A stretch of 34,954 bases of DNA, taken from Methyloceanibacter marginalis. Its GTDB lineage: Bacteria > Pseudomonadota > Alphaproteobacteria > Rhizobiales > Methyloligellaceae. Where the stretch lies: contig NZ_LPWD01000423.1 in assembly GCF_001723295.1 (NCBI RefSeq), positions 1 to 34,954 on the forward strand, in the 5' to 3' direction. Within the stretch, counting starts at the first letter, position 1. Each line of letters opens with the position of its first letter. The notes beneath the pieces were generated by a model that made no database searches, was not told the DNA's origin, and was given only the letters and a program-made list of their open reading frames with translations. This document shows, one piece after another, positions 8,858-16,535 of this stretch. Made by a program: the position numbers and the translations under genes.

Positions 8858-9901
8858 CTAGTCGTCGGATCCAAGGCCCAAAAGGCTTCGGACATTCAAC
8901 ATCTCTAGGACAGGGGGAAAGCGCGACACGCTGACTTTTTGGTTCAATGGAAACTCACCAGAGTCATCGATTTTGATCTTGGCGAGCTGACTCCTGTCGG
9001 AGGGCTTGAACGTGTTTTGGAACTCCTTCGGTAGCGTATCGGTCACCGGCAGGATCTCGTCGACCACACCTTCGGTTGAGTCCCGGCCGTCCGTAATGCT
9101 GACCGTCATCCCGACTGAGATTGGAAATAGATAGCGTCGCGGCAGATAGACGAGAATGTAGGGCTCCCCGTAATAGATCGAGAGGATCGGCTCGCCCGGA
9201 CGATAGACATTGCCGACCGACGGGATGCTGGCCCCGATCGAGCCGCTGACGGGAGACAGCACGGTTCCTTCCGCGTAGAGCGCCTCGACCTTCGAGATCG
9301 CGTCGTGAGCGTCTTCGAGCGCGTCGTCGAGAGACTTCAATTCTTCCTGGAGCACATTCCGCTGAGTCTTGAGATTCACGCGGTCGCGATTCGCCTCGTA
9401 GCTGACTTTCAAAGCTTCCTGATAGCGTGCGGAGGTGACCAGCCTCGCCGCAGCAAGGTCGTCGAACTGTTTAATGGTGTTCACGGCCTCATCGGCACGA
9501 CGCTCCGCAAGCGGCAGCAATTGGGTCACGCTTTCGGCGCGAATCTTGAAGTCGGTCGCCTTAGCCATGAGATCGGCGCGCTTGGTCGACAGGTCGGCGA
9601 GACGTTCCAGGATTTCGGTGGACTGGAGCTTCAGCAGGGCGTCGCCCACCTTAACCGCTTGCCCCTCGGTGATATCCACGCTCTCAACGCGCGCCACATA
9701 AGGTGTCGCGATGACATTCTGGTCGCGCAGCACGAGCCCGTCTGCCTGCAACAGGATGTAGTCGCCGAACAGATAGTTGACGACGGCAAGGCCAAACACA
9801 AACAGCAGCAGGAGATAGATCGTTCGCCCCGTCTTGCCGCGCATGACGCGCTGCTCGTTGGGAAGATTGTCCGGACGCAAACGCTGCTTTAGCGGTCTCA
9901 T
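8858..9901 (-). CDS. HlyD family periplasmic adaptor (membrane fusion protein)
   Basis: 347 residues. A short cytoplasmic N-terminus and one transmembrane helix (IYLLLLFVFGLAVVNYLFG, about 27-46) precede a biotinyl-lipoyl half (VARVESVDITEGQAVKVGDA). A long coiled-coil hairpin follows (about 110-205), then the second lipoyl half (GTVLSPVSGSIGASIPSVG) and a beta-barrel domain. This is the layout of adaptors that link an inner-membrane machine to the outer membrane. No ABC or RND transporter is adjacent. It directly follows a processive glycosyltransferase, so it more likely serves polysaccharide export, as Alg44/curdlan-type adaptors do. Start ATG at 9901 has a strong GGAGGT site overlapping the end of the glycosyltransferase gene. 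Confidence 0.87.
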   Translation of the reverse strand: MRPLKQRLRPDNLPNEQRVMRGKTGRTIYLLLLFVFGLAVVNYLFGDYILLQADGLVLRDQNVIATPYVARVESVDITEGQAVKVGDALLKLQSTEILERLADLSTKRADLMAKATDFKIRAESVTQLLPLAERRADEAVNTIKQFDDLAAARLVTSARYQEALKVSYEANRDRVNLKTQRNVLQEELKSLDDALEDAHDAISKVEALYAEGTVLSPVSGSIGASIPSVGNVYRPGEPILSIYYGEPYILVYLPRRYLFPISVGMTVSITDGRDSTEGVVDEILPVTDTLPKEFQNTFKPSDRSQLAKIKIDDSGEFPLNQKVSVSRFPPVLEMLNVRSLLGLGSDD

Positions 9902-9904
9902 TGA

Positions 9905-11163
9905 TTACCTCCGCGCACGATGCACTTTTTGCGGCACGTACGTGTCGCGATAAGACGCCCGGAAAATCCATTCCTCGAGATAGGCGCCGAGACGGACGAA
10001 GCGCATCACGAAGCCATTGAACAAACTGAAACCTGGCACGTAGGGAAGCAGGCCCAGGGTGTTGACCCTTGGCGTCACCAATGCCGCCATGCAGAACACC
10101 AAGAACTCGAGCAGCATCATCCCGACCTGCGCCGCCAGCAGAATGATGATGCCGAGCTCGCCAAATGTTACGATCAGCCAAATGATGTAGAACGGAAAGA
10201 TCGCGGCGGAGCAAGATTGAAGAGTAGAAAGTCGAGCTCGTGCGTGAGTTCACGGATGCTGAATCTCGGACTGAACGGATTCATCAACTCGCGGTGCTTG
10301 CGGTAGCGGAGATGCACCGCATCGCGTTCCCAGCGAAAGCGCTGGCGCACCAAGACCCCGAGTTGCTCCGGAACATCGGTGTAGCAAATGGAGTCCGAGG
10401 CGAAGACCGTCTTCCATCCAGCCTTTCGCAATGACAGCGTGACGTCCAGATCCTCTCCGCCCCCGGCATCGAGACCGCCGACGCCGCGCATAGCCTTGAT
10501 CCGAAAGGCGCCGAAGGCGCCGGAGATACAGCTCACCTGGTCGGTCAGGTCCGACGCCTGCTTGCCCTGCGAGATCGTGATCAGATACTCGATCGCCTGA
10601 AAGGCGGTGATCAGATTGTGCGTCGCATTGCGAACCACGATGTTGCCCGCCACGGCACCCACGCGCGGGTCCACAAAGGGCTCGAGGATATATTTCAGTG
10701 CATGCCGGTCGAAGGTGCAATCGCAGTCCACGACAATGACGATATCGCCGGTGGCGCGGGCCAAAGCGAGATTCACGCCGGCGGACTTGCCTGACCGTAC
10801 CTGCGTACAATGCCCCTCTTTGATGAGTCCGGCGTCCTGCAGTTCGCGGAGCTTCTCAGGCATGCGGTCGGTGGACCCATCACTAACCACGATGATCTCG
10901 TCCGGTGCCCGGCTCTGCTCATACAGTGACCGGACACACCGCTCGATGGAGTCCTCTTCGTTGTGCCCAGCAATGAGGATCGAGACCTTGCCCCGGTAGG
11001 GCGCCTCGCGAGGTGCCGCTTGGAAGGCAAGCACGACCACCGAGAAGAAGCTGAGCGTGTAGCGGGGGAATTCGAAGATGGCGACGAACCAAAACAGCCG
11101 CAAAAGGCTCTCGCCGCTTTGCGACGTCAAATAAGTCAAGCCGTCGGAGATCATTTGAAACAT
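9905..11163 (-). CDS. Membrane glycosyltransferase family 2, cellulose/curdlan/PgaC-like (one frameshift)
   Basis: A processive GT2 with all catalytic motifs: VSDGSTD, VIVVDCDCTFD, ISGAFGAFR, GGGEDLDVTLS and QRFRWERDAVHL (Q-x-x-R-W). An N-terminal helix (LFWFVAIFEFPRYTLSFFSV) and several C-terminal helices flank the catalytic domain. Enzymes of this type polymerise UDP-sugars and push the chain through the membrane; the sugar cannot be told. The start ATG (11161-11163) overlaps the regulator's stop as TAATG. The frame breaks near 10200-10212: NLAP must continue as AIFPFYIIWLIVTFGEL, fitting one lost base, and the gene then runs to TAA at 9905. Operon with HlyD, 3 bp apart. Confidence 0.85.
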
Positions 11164-12944
11164 TAGGCGAAATCCTCCGGGCCGAAGGCTGGAAGGATGC
11201 GCCAATATCGTGACGTAGAGTATTCTCCGCCTGCACCAGGAGCAGATCGAAATCCGCCTTGGCCTGATTCGGCTTGCTTCCTCCCACCAGCGCGAGTCGT
11301 GGGACTGGCCTTTGACCACCAGATCCGTCTCGCCGCTCAACGATGAACGCAAATTCTCGATGAACAGGTCGCGCGCCTTGACGAGGCCCGGGCGCCATGC
11401 TGCGCCACGACCTCCCGTTCATTGCGGTAGACGATATTGATGAGGGTGAACGGCTCGTGTGTTTCGTTGAACTTCTTGGCGGCGGCATTCAGCGCGACAA
11501 CGAGTTCGAGAGGCAACTCCGCAAAGCGCACGGCCTGGCTGGCCGAACCCATGAGGGATTGTCCATGCTCCGCGAACCCGACGCCGTGATCGGTCAGGTG
11601 ATAGGCGTAAACGTCGCGGGGCGCCGCGGCGTCCGAATCGACGTGACCGCCGCAATCGACACACATGAATCCGACGGCCGGCTCCGACGCGGCGTGTCCG
11701 CAGGCATCGCACACCACCATCGAGCCCGGGCGGTCATAGTCGAAGCCGAAATGAGTCAGCTCGTAACGGCATTTGGGGCACACCAGTCGATCGCCGCGGC
11801 GGAACTGCGTCTCAGGTCCCTGATACGCGCAGCGAAAGTGATGCAGATATTGCTCTTCCTCGAGGTCTGCGGAATGGCATTGGCGACACTCCTCCCGGAC
11901 ATGAAGCCGGAGTGAGTCGCAGCGCGGGCAGACATGAAAGCGGTCGAAGAACTCGCGCCGCAGCAGGCCACGCTCGCACAACGCTTCGGCTTCCCGTGCA
12001 GTCGTGGCGGCGCCGAGCGCCACGTTATAGGAGACGAGCCACTTGGAGTGAGGGTCGTAGCTTGGGTTCAGAGACCGGCCGGTCACGAACATACGGCCGA
12101 TCAGCTGCTCTCCGAGATCTTCGCTGAACCGCAAGTCGCGGTGCAGTCTGGTCCTTCGGTCATGGACGTCGCTCAACGCCTGGTCGAGGTATGCTGTGTC
12201 GCGCGCGGTCAGCTTCGAGGCGTCGATGTCGGCGATGCGCCCGAGATGCCCAGTCAGGTCGACGATCGGCAGCACATAGAGCGCCTTGGTGCGCCAAATC
12301 GCGCCGAGCTCTTCCACGGAGACCGTTTCCTTGATCAATATCCCGTCAAATCGGGGATCGCCAAGGCTGGCCTGCATGGCGCGCGCCGATAGCCGTCCAT
12401 CTTCGATGTCACCCGGCCAAGTAAGAAAGTTGTGGCCGAGATCCTCGAACGGAGAGCGCGGTCTTGGCGTCACGACCGAAACCTTCGCCGACGCTGTGGA
12501 AACCGACTCCTCGGCCTCGATGTCGGCGATGTCCGCCTGTTCCTCGACGACGCTAGCGACTTCGTAAATGTCGAGCGGCTTCGGCAGGACGTGATCGAAG
12601 TTGTGACACCCTTCCGGATGCGCCAACAGGCCTTCGGTATCCAAGGTAATGGCGATCAATTTTGGAACGGGCCGGTCGCCGGCCTCATGCCGGATCGTGG
12701 TCGCCACCTGAAGGCCGTCCATCTTCGGCAGATGAAAATCGAGCAGTGCCACGTCGTAGCGATTGCCCCGCAGTGCTTCGAGCGCCTGCTGCCCGTCGGT
12801 GGCAATATCGACCTCATGCCCCCGCTGACTGAGCAGAAGTTTCAGGATCTCGTGCGTGGTGGGGCTGTCTTCGGCGACCAAGATTCGGCGGGCCACGGTA
12901 GGGCTGCCCACGTTCTTGATCTGCGTGGCTGTCGCGGTTGTCAT
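11163..12944 (-). CDS. Response regulator with C-terminal TackOD1 zinc-binding output domain (three frameshifts near C-terminus)
   Basis: Residues ~20-140 are a CheY-like receiver (RILVAEDSPTTHEIL, DVALLDFHLPKMDG, LPKPLD). An uncharacterised middle part follows (about 170-330). Then comes a Cys-rich module with paired cysteines, CPRCDS, CRQCHSAD, CPKCRYELTHFGFDY, CDACGH, CVDCGG. I recognise this as TackOD1, the output domain first named from thaumarchaeal signalling proteins. Its biochemical role is not established. The annotated-looking end is wrong: conserved-looking sequence continues across three one-base losses (near 11393, 11305 and 11185), reading LVKARDLFIENLRSSLSG, ALVGGSKPNQAKADFDLLL and GPEDFA, and ends at TAA overlapping the glycosyltransferase ATG. 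First gene of the operon, likely controlling the enzyme it is coupled to. Confidence 0.82.
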
Positions 12945-13190
12945 TTCACAAGGACCGGCTCTTCTGCGCGTTTCGGTTGCTGGGGACCGTAGAGGGTCGG
13001 CAATAAGTTTGGGTAAATCACCTCTAGGTTGTTGGGATAATTTTGCATGTGGGTCAGTTATTTAGCGTTAAACCAGCACAGCCTGGGGCACCGCATTTTG
13101 GTCGATACACGCCATGCGCGAGTTCCGAACCTTTAATTTCCGTTTATTGTTGAGGCCTTAGGGTGTCGGCCAAGAAAGGCCCTCTCACGC
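12945..13190. promoter_or_regulatory. Divergent promoter region between the TackOD1 operon and the Hpt gene
   Basis: This 246-bp spacer is clearly more AT-rich than its neighbours (for example TTTGGGTAAATC, GGGATAATTTTGCATG, CAGTTATTTAGCG). It must hold the promoters of both divergent units. I cannot pick out a confident -35/-10 pair or operator. No strong Shine-Dalgarno sequence precedes the regulator start at 12944; AAGAAAGG lies about 11 bases before the Hpt start. Confidence 0.45.
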
Positions 13191-13535
13191 ATGAAACTGG
13201 TTCTCGATCACAAGAAATTGCAGGGTTTGAGAGCTGTCCTCGGCCAGGAAAAGTGCGACGCCGCCCTGAATCGATTCCGGGACGAATTAGGCACATGTCT
13301 GTCGGCCATCGAGGCTGGAACGCCCGAACGCGCCGAAAGCGCGCACCGTTTGGCGGGGGTCGCGGGTCTTTTGGGCTTCGACGATCTCGAGGATCACAGC
13401 CGGCAGTTTCTCGCTGCGGTCCATCAAAGCGATGCCGATATTGCGTCCTCGACCGATGCGCTCGTACAGGCGGCCCATAGGGTGGAAGCAGAACTCGCGC
13501 AAAGGGCCCTGAGTAACCGCGGCCCAGTCAGCTAA
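13191..13535 (+). CDS. Stand-alone Hpt (histidine phosphotransfer) domain protein
   Basis: 114 residues, all one Hpt four-helix unit. The phosphorylatable histidine is His52 in ERAESAHRLAGVAGLLGFDD, which fits the H-R/K-L-x-G-x-(A/S) Hpt motif. Hpt proteins shuttle phosphate between receivers. It is divergent from the TackOD1 operon, whose kinase already carries its own Hpt. It may therefore supply a second branch, for example from the kinase receiver to the TackOD1 receiver, or act as a phosphate sink. A GTG at 13163 belongs to another frame; the ATG at 13191 is the natural start. Confidence 0.85.
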   Translation: MKLVLDHKKLQGLRAVLGQEKCDAALNRFRDELGTCLSAIEAGTPERAESAHRLAGVAGLLGFDDLEDHSRQFLAAVHQSDADIASSTDALVQAAHRVEAELAQRALSNRGPVS

Positions 13536-13624
13536 AATTGCCGCTTTGGGTCATAAGCGGACATGGCTGATGGGTCTCGGAGGTCCGAAGAGAGTTCGGA
13601 AGCTGACATTTCTGCCGGTCGGAG

Positions 13625-13647
13625 AATTGCAAACGCAATTGCAAACG
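13625..13647 (+). repeat. Tandem AATTGCAAACG repeat inside right island end
   Basis: AATTGCAAACG occurs at 13625-13635 and 13637-13647 (12-bp period), 117 bp inside the right att repeat. The core word TGCAAAC is the one paired at the left end of the island. These are candidate integrase arm sites. Confidence 0.5.
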
Positions 13648-13764
13648 AACGAATTGGCACGGCGCAGCATCAGGCATGAACGGATGGACGCTCAAACCGG
13701 AAATACGGAACTGGAGCGTACAGTTAGCCACGGCGCGGTAGGCACTAGGATGAGTACCGCAGAA

Positions 13765-13822
13765 CTCGAAAACCGTTGAGCGCGTAAGCGTTCCGAGGGT
13801 TCGAATCCCTCCCTCTCCGCCA
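13765..13822 (+). repeat. Putative attR: 58-bp tRNA-Ser 3'-half duplicate
   Basis: Exact copy of 4901-4958, from the anticodon loop to CCA, with no 5' half attached. This is the usual scar left when an element integrates into a tRNA gene and restores it at the other end. Together with the 5' remnant at 2668-2711 it would also rebuild a near-complete tRNA-Ser. Confidence 0.85.
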
Positions 13823-14402
13823 GCTAGTCATCTGTTTTTGCAGAGAAATTCTGGTCTCCGGAATAGTAACGGAAGTTCCGCAGGTTAGCCACGCCAAAGT
13901 CGGGTGGAAGGACCACAGAGAGCGAGTTTCGGAGAATCGTAGCACCCTCCAAGTCCCAAATTCTCCGTTCGCCAATTCGGCGGTCCGGTTAGGTACCGCC
14001 GCGCCATCTTCGATCGATCGGTCACATGTACGTGGCGCGCTAGGGGGTGCGCTGAGTCTGCTTGGTGCCAGCAACAGACATCCTCAGCGTCGAAATCGAT
14101 GTCTGCTAAGTTCGGACCACCCCGGGAAGATGGATCCACCTGCTCTATCAACGACAGAAATCTAGAGGTGCAATCCAGAATCGTGGTGGGCTTGGTTGGG
14201 AAGCCCGCGCGTAGGGAGCCGTCCCCTACCCGGTACAGGCTGCGCGGCGGCCTTCCTCGTAGGCTGCGGCCTCGGCTGCCAAGAACTGACCAACGGATCT
14301 ACGCACCAGGCTTGTCCGTTCTTCCCCTGGGTGAGATAGGATGTAGTCGTTTAGCCATTCCGCTCTTTCGTCTGCGATAAGCGGCTTCCTGAGGGCACTG
14401 GA
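13823..14402. other. Region right of the island, no convincing intact gene
   Basis: About 580 bases. The only coding-like stretch is on the minus strand at 14226-14390, reading ADERAEWLNDYILSHPGEER and then LVRRSVGQFLAAEAAAYEEG, ending in a stop at 14226. It has no ATG/GTG/TTG start after the last stop that gives a sensible N-terminus, so it could be a gene fragment or chance. Nothing else was recognised. Confidence 0.35.
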
Positions 14403-14636
14403 GTGATAGAAAACATTCAAATCGCAGGGGTTTTCTCTGCGTTGCTGTCCGGCGGCTTTTGGCTCGCGGGTGCAGGCGTCCGCTTTCGTCCTCTGTCCTT
14501 GTTCACTCTGCGCGGACCTGACTCCATTCCTGCTGCGCTCCAACGGCAGTCGCTGTTCAATGCCTTTGCCGCAATTTTCGCCGCTGGCGCAGCGGCGGCA
14601 CAAGCGCTCGTGTTCTATCTTCAGCTTGGAAGCTAG
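14403..14636 (+). CDS. Small two-helix membrane protein
   Basis: 77 residues with a GTG start. Two hydrophobic segments (IQIAGVFSALLSGGFWLAGA, about 4-24, and LFNAFAAIFAAGAAAAQALV, about 50-70) are joined by a polar stretch containing LRGPDSIPAALQRQS. The order TM, polar loop with xxLQRQSxxNAxAA, TM recalls a family of small hypothetical proteins common in Hyphomicrobiales. I know no function for it. The ribosome-binding site is weak. Confidence 0.55.
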   Translation: MIENIQIAGVFSALLSGGFWLAGAGVRFRPLSLFTLRGPDSIPAALQRQSLFNAFAAIFAAGAAAAQALVFYLQLGS

Positions 14637-15002
14637 CGCCATCTAACTCCGCTGGCACCCTGGCATGGGACGCCGCAACGGAAAAAGCCAAAGAGCGCGG
14701 CTGTAAACGGGTCCGCGCGTTCGCTTCAACACTTGATTAGAACTCAAGTCCAGGTCGGACATGTCTGCTCCGTGCCAAGTGCGGACTGCCCGCCGGACTT
14801 GCAATTTGCTACGCTGGCGCGTGGGACCTCTTCGCGAGGCTTCGTTACGAGTGGGGCAGTTTCTGAGCAGCGCCTCGCCTCGCGGCCCTTTTGGCGCCAC
14901 GCGGGCTGCGTCATTTTGTCCAAAACGCACGCAATAGCTCCTTTTTTGCCCATTTTTCGTTCACTCACCTCCTGAGGTCATGCTGCGCTGCACCAATTCT
15001 GC
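14637..15002. other. Intergenic region upstream of the phasin gene
   Basis: No convincing gene. The right part contains TGC-rich sequence (ATGCTGCGCTGCACC near 14979-14995) just before the phasin promoter. TGC-rich sites are bound by the PHA-responsive repressor PhaR in some alphaproteobacteria, so this could be an operator. That is inference only. Confidence 0.35.
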
Positions 15003-15031
15003 TTGACCACGATTGTGCATCGCACCATATG
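15003..15031 (+). promoter_or_regulatory. Putative sigma70 promoter of the phasin gene
   Basis: TTGACC (15003-15008) and CATATG (15026-15031) are 17 bases apart, 55 bases before the phasin ATG. A strong AAGGAGG ribosome-binding site follows at 15068-15074. Confidence 0.5.
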
Positions 15032-15085
15032 CAGACCGCCAAACGACCGCTCAAAGCGGTATTCATTGAAGGAGGACTACATTAC

Positions 15086-15442
15086 ATGGTCGAGCAGTTT
15101 CAGAAATTTGGTGAGGAGTTTCATAGGGCGGGCAAGAATGGCTTTGATGCCGCCATCCGTTCATTCGGTGATGTGAATCAGGGCTTGCAGGCAATCGCTA
15201 CGAAGGTTGCCGACTACCAAAAGAAGGCGCTTGAGGACGGCACCCGCACCTTCGAAAAGCTCATGGGCGCCAAGTCGATTGAGCAGGCTGTCGAAATTCA
15301 GGCTCAGTTCGCTAAGACGGCATACGATACCTACATCGCGGAAATGTCGAAGATCGGCCAGATGTACGTTGCGGTCGCTCGCAATGCCTACAAGCCGGTT
15401 GCGCAGACCGTCGACAAACGGGCGCAGGAAGCCACTTCCTAA
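15086..15442 (+). CDS. Phasin family protein
   Basis: 118 residues starting MVEQFQKFGEEFHRAGKNG, entirely amphipathic helix. It includes the phasin-like segments LQAIATKVADYQKKALEDG, TFEKLMGAKSIEQAVEIQAQ and AYKPVAQTVDKRA. Phasins coat polyhydroxyalkanoate granules, or act as general helper proteins in some alphaproteobacteria. The start is set by a near-perfect GAAGGAGG site (15067-15074); a longer upstream frame is not used. It has its own promoter and an intrinsic terminator directly downstream, so it is monocistronic. No PHA synthase is nearby. Confidence 0.9.
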   Translation: MVEQFQKFGEEFHRAGKNGFDAAIRSFGDVNQGLQAIATKVADYQKKALEDGTRTFEKLMGAKSIEQAVEIQAQFAKTAYDTYIAEMSKIGQMYVAVARNAYKPVAQTVDKRAQEATS

Positions 15443-15455
15443 AGCTTAATCTTCG

Positions 15456-15485
15456 AAAAGACCCGGGTAACACCGGGTCTTTTTT
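15456..15485 (+). terminator. Rho-independent terminator after the phasin gene
   Basis: AAAAGACCCGG and CCGGGTCTTTT form a stem with a short GTAACA-type loop, followed by a run of T. It begins 13 bases after the phasin stop. Confidence 0.9.
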
Positions 15486-15500
15486 CAGGAGTTTGCGACA

Positions 15501-15773
15501 GTGTCGGCTCGGACGTATCCCCACATCAGAGCTCAAATTACGGACGGCGAACCGGGCATGCTGGTTGTGGCATGGGTTCAGCGTGCGCCAGGTGACGCAG
15601 CCCAGTTCCTGCTGAGGCAGGAAAAGGCTGATTCATTGGCCGAGGTTATTGAGTTGCTGGCGCGCCTTGCCCGCCAAGAGGGTATCGCACCAGAAAACGT
15701 CGACGTCGATTTGCCTTTGCAGACCCTGCTATGCGATCGCGAGGGGACGACAAATTTCTCCTCTGACGCGTGA
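15501..15773 (+). CDS. Hypothetical protein, 90 aa
   Basis: The GTG start is preceded by CAGGAG at suitable spacing. The sequence begins SARTYPHIRAQITDGEPGML and contains VVAWVQRAPGDAAQFLLRQE and a predicted helix DSLAEVIELLARLARQEG. It looks like a compact alpha/beta cytosolic protein with no transmembrane segment. I do not recognise the family. It lies just after the phasin terminator, so it is probably read from a separate promoter. Confidence 0.6.
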   Translation: MSARTYPHIRAQITDGEPGMLVVAWVQRAPGDAAQFLLRQEKADSLAEVIELLARLARQEGIAPENVDVDLPLQTLLCDREGTTNFSSDA

Positions 15774-15813
15774 AGCTTATGAAGAATGTTGCAATGCTTT
15801 GTGTCGCTATTGG

Positions 15814-16062
15814 ATGCCCAGCTTGAACACAAAGAAGTTCAAACCCGAGTTGCGGGCGCAGGTTATCGATGACGAGATTCTCGTTAGCCTACCCGGATCT
15901 TACTCCGTGACATATTACAAGGCCGGTGCCTCGCCTCAGCTACTTGCCAGGCAGATTCCGGACAAGGACGATCCCCGCATCGCAATGAAGGTGTCAGAGT
16001 TTCTAATCGAAGCTTGGAGAGTGGCGAGCGCCAAGGCTAGAACTCTCGGTTGGATCGCCTGA
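15814..16062 (+). CDS. Small conserved hypothetical protein, KARxLGWIA family (copy 1)
   Basis: 82 residues from an ATG at 15814. It has a beta-rich first half (AQVIDDEILVSLPGSYSVTY) and a C-terminal helix ending SAKARTLGWIA. It is paralogous to the gene at 18955-19176: both share I/V-rich strand, PG, VTYxK, Px(H/L)L and the terminal KARxLGWIA. Such proteins are frequent in Bradyrhizobium-like genomes and have no known function. The start is uncertain because no clear ribosome-binding site is visible. Confidence 0.6.
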   Translation: MPSLNTKKFKPELRAQVIDDEILVSLPGSYSVTYYKAGASPQLLARQIPDKDDPRIAMKVSEFLIEAWRVASAKARTLGWIA

Positions 16063-16093
16063 AGCTCCGCTTTCTGCGAGCAGATCGGACATC

Positions 16094-16147
16094 GCAAGCG
16101 GAAGTCAGGCTCGCCCTAGGGCACGTCCGGCAAGTGCCATCAGCGGA
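16094..16147. repeat. Intergenic repeat family, copy 1
   Basis: Contains AAGCGGAAGTC, CTCGCCCT, GGCACGTCCG, AGTGCCA and AGCGGA in fixed order. The same order occurs at 20971-21036 and 24968-25037. See the finding on this repeat. Confidence 0.6.
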
Positions 16148-16183
16148 ATTCGAGTAGGCGACGATTTTGGTGGTGGGCGATGG

Positions 16184-16306
16184 CTAGCTAAAGCCGAAGA
16201 TGAGGAGGCGGATGGCGTAGGAGACGGCAGCAAGGGCGAGCGCGCCGGCGAGCCACAAACCAATGAACCACAGCCAGGGGTGCTTGGATTGTTCGGCAGA
16301 GGGCAC
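16184..16306 (-). CDS. 40-aa single-helix membrane protein (DUF2474-like pattern)
   Basis: From a GTG at 16306 the frame reads VPSAEQSKHPWLWFIGLWLA and continues GALALAAVSYAIRLLIFGFS to a stop at 16184. The W-x-W-F-I-G-L-W-L-A-G...A-L-A...Y-A-I-R-L-L pattern is one transmembrane helix and recalls DUF2474-type peptides that accompany cytochrome bd oxidases. No oxidase gene is near, and the resemblance is by eye. The ribosome-binding site is weak. Confidence 0.5.
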   Translation of the reverse strand: MPSAEQSKHPWLWFIGLWLAGALALAAVSYAIRLLIFGFS

Positions 16307-16330
16307 TTTGAGCGGCTAGCGAAGCGATGG

Positions 16331-16456
16331 ATGGAGCTAGCCTACGACCTAGAAATGGTTGATGCGTTGCTTAAGGAATCCGGGGTTTCGTCCAAAGGAA
16401 GCACAGAGCAGAGGGTACGGACGATCCTGCGCGAGAACAAACCACCGGGCGTGTAG
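16331..16456 (+). CDS. Possible 41-aa protein
   Basis: An ATG at 16331 opens a frame reading MELAYDLEMVDALLKESG with a mainly charged, helical continuation, to a TAG at 16454-16456. No ribosome-binding site or family is recognised. It could be real or chance. Confidence 0.25.
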   Translation: MELAYDLEMVDALLKESGVSSKGSTEQRVRTILRENKPPGV

Positions 16457-16535
16457 GGTTTGCTGGAGCCCGTTAAGACTTCGCTACCGCTCCATCTCTA
16501 GAGTGCCTTTAGCTCTCACTATTCGTAGCAAGGCT

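Larger units (their letters stand above)
4901..13822. mobile_element. tRNA-Ser genomic island (~8.9 kb) carrying a signalling and polysaccharide-export operon
   Basis: The island is bounded by 58-bp direct repeats of the tRNA-Ser 3' half. Just inside both ends are paired TGCAAAC motifs (5034-5051 and 13628-13646). Cargo is the TackOD1 regulator, GT2, HlyD and hybrid-kinase operon plus a divergent Hpt gene. No integrase is recognisable between the repeats, so the element would be non-autonomous or would have lost its integrase. Alternative: because a tRNA-Ser 5' remnant lies at 2668-2711, the inserted DNA could span 2712-13764, with the tRNA at 4869 carried as a replacement copy. Confidence 0.7.

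Noticed and set aside
13745-14074. Minus-strand frame with RRGRDSNPRNAYALNGF
   Set aside because: Translation of the duplicated tRNA-Ser 3' half; same artefact as above.
14226-14642. 139-codon minus-strand frame
   Set aside because: Its N-terminal half is antisense to the small membrane protein at 14403; only the last ~50 codons look coding-like and lack a start.
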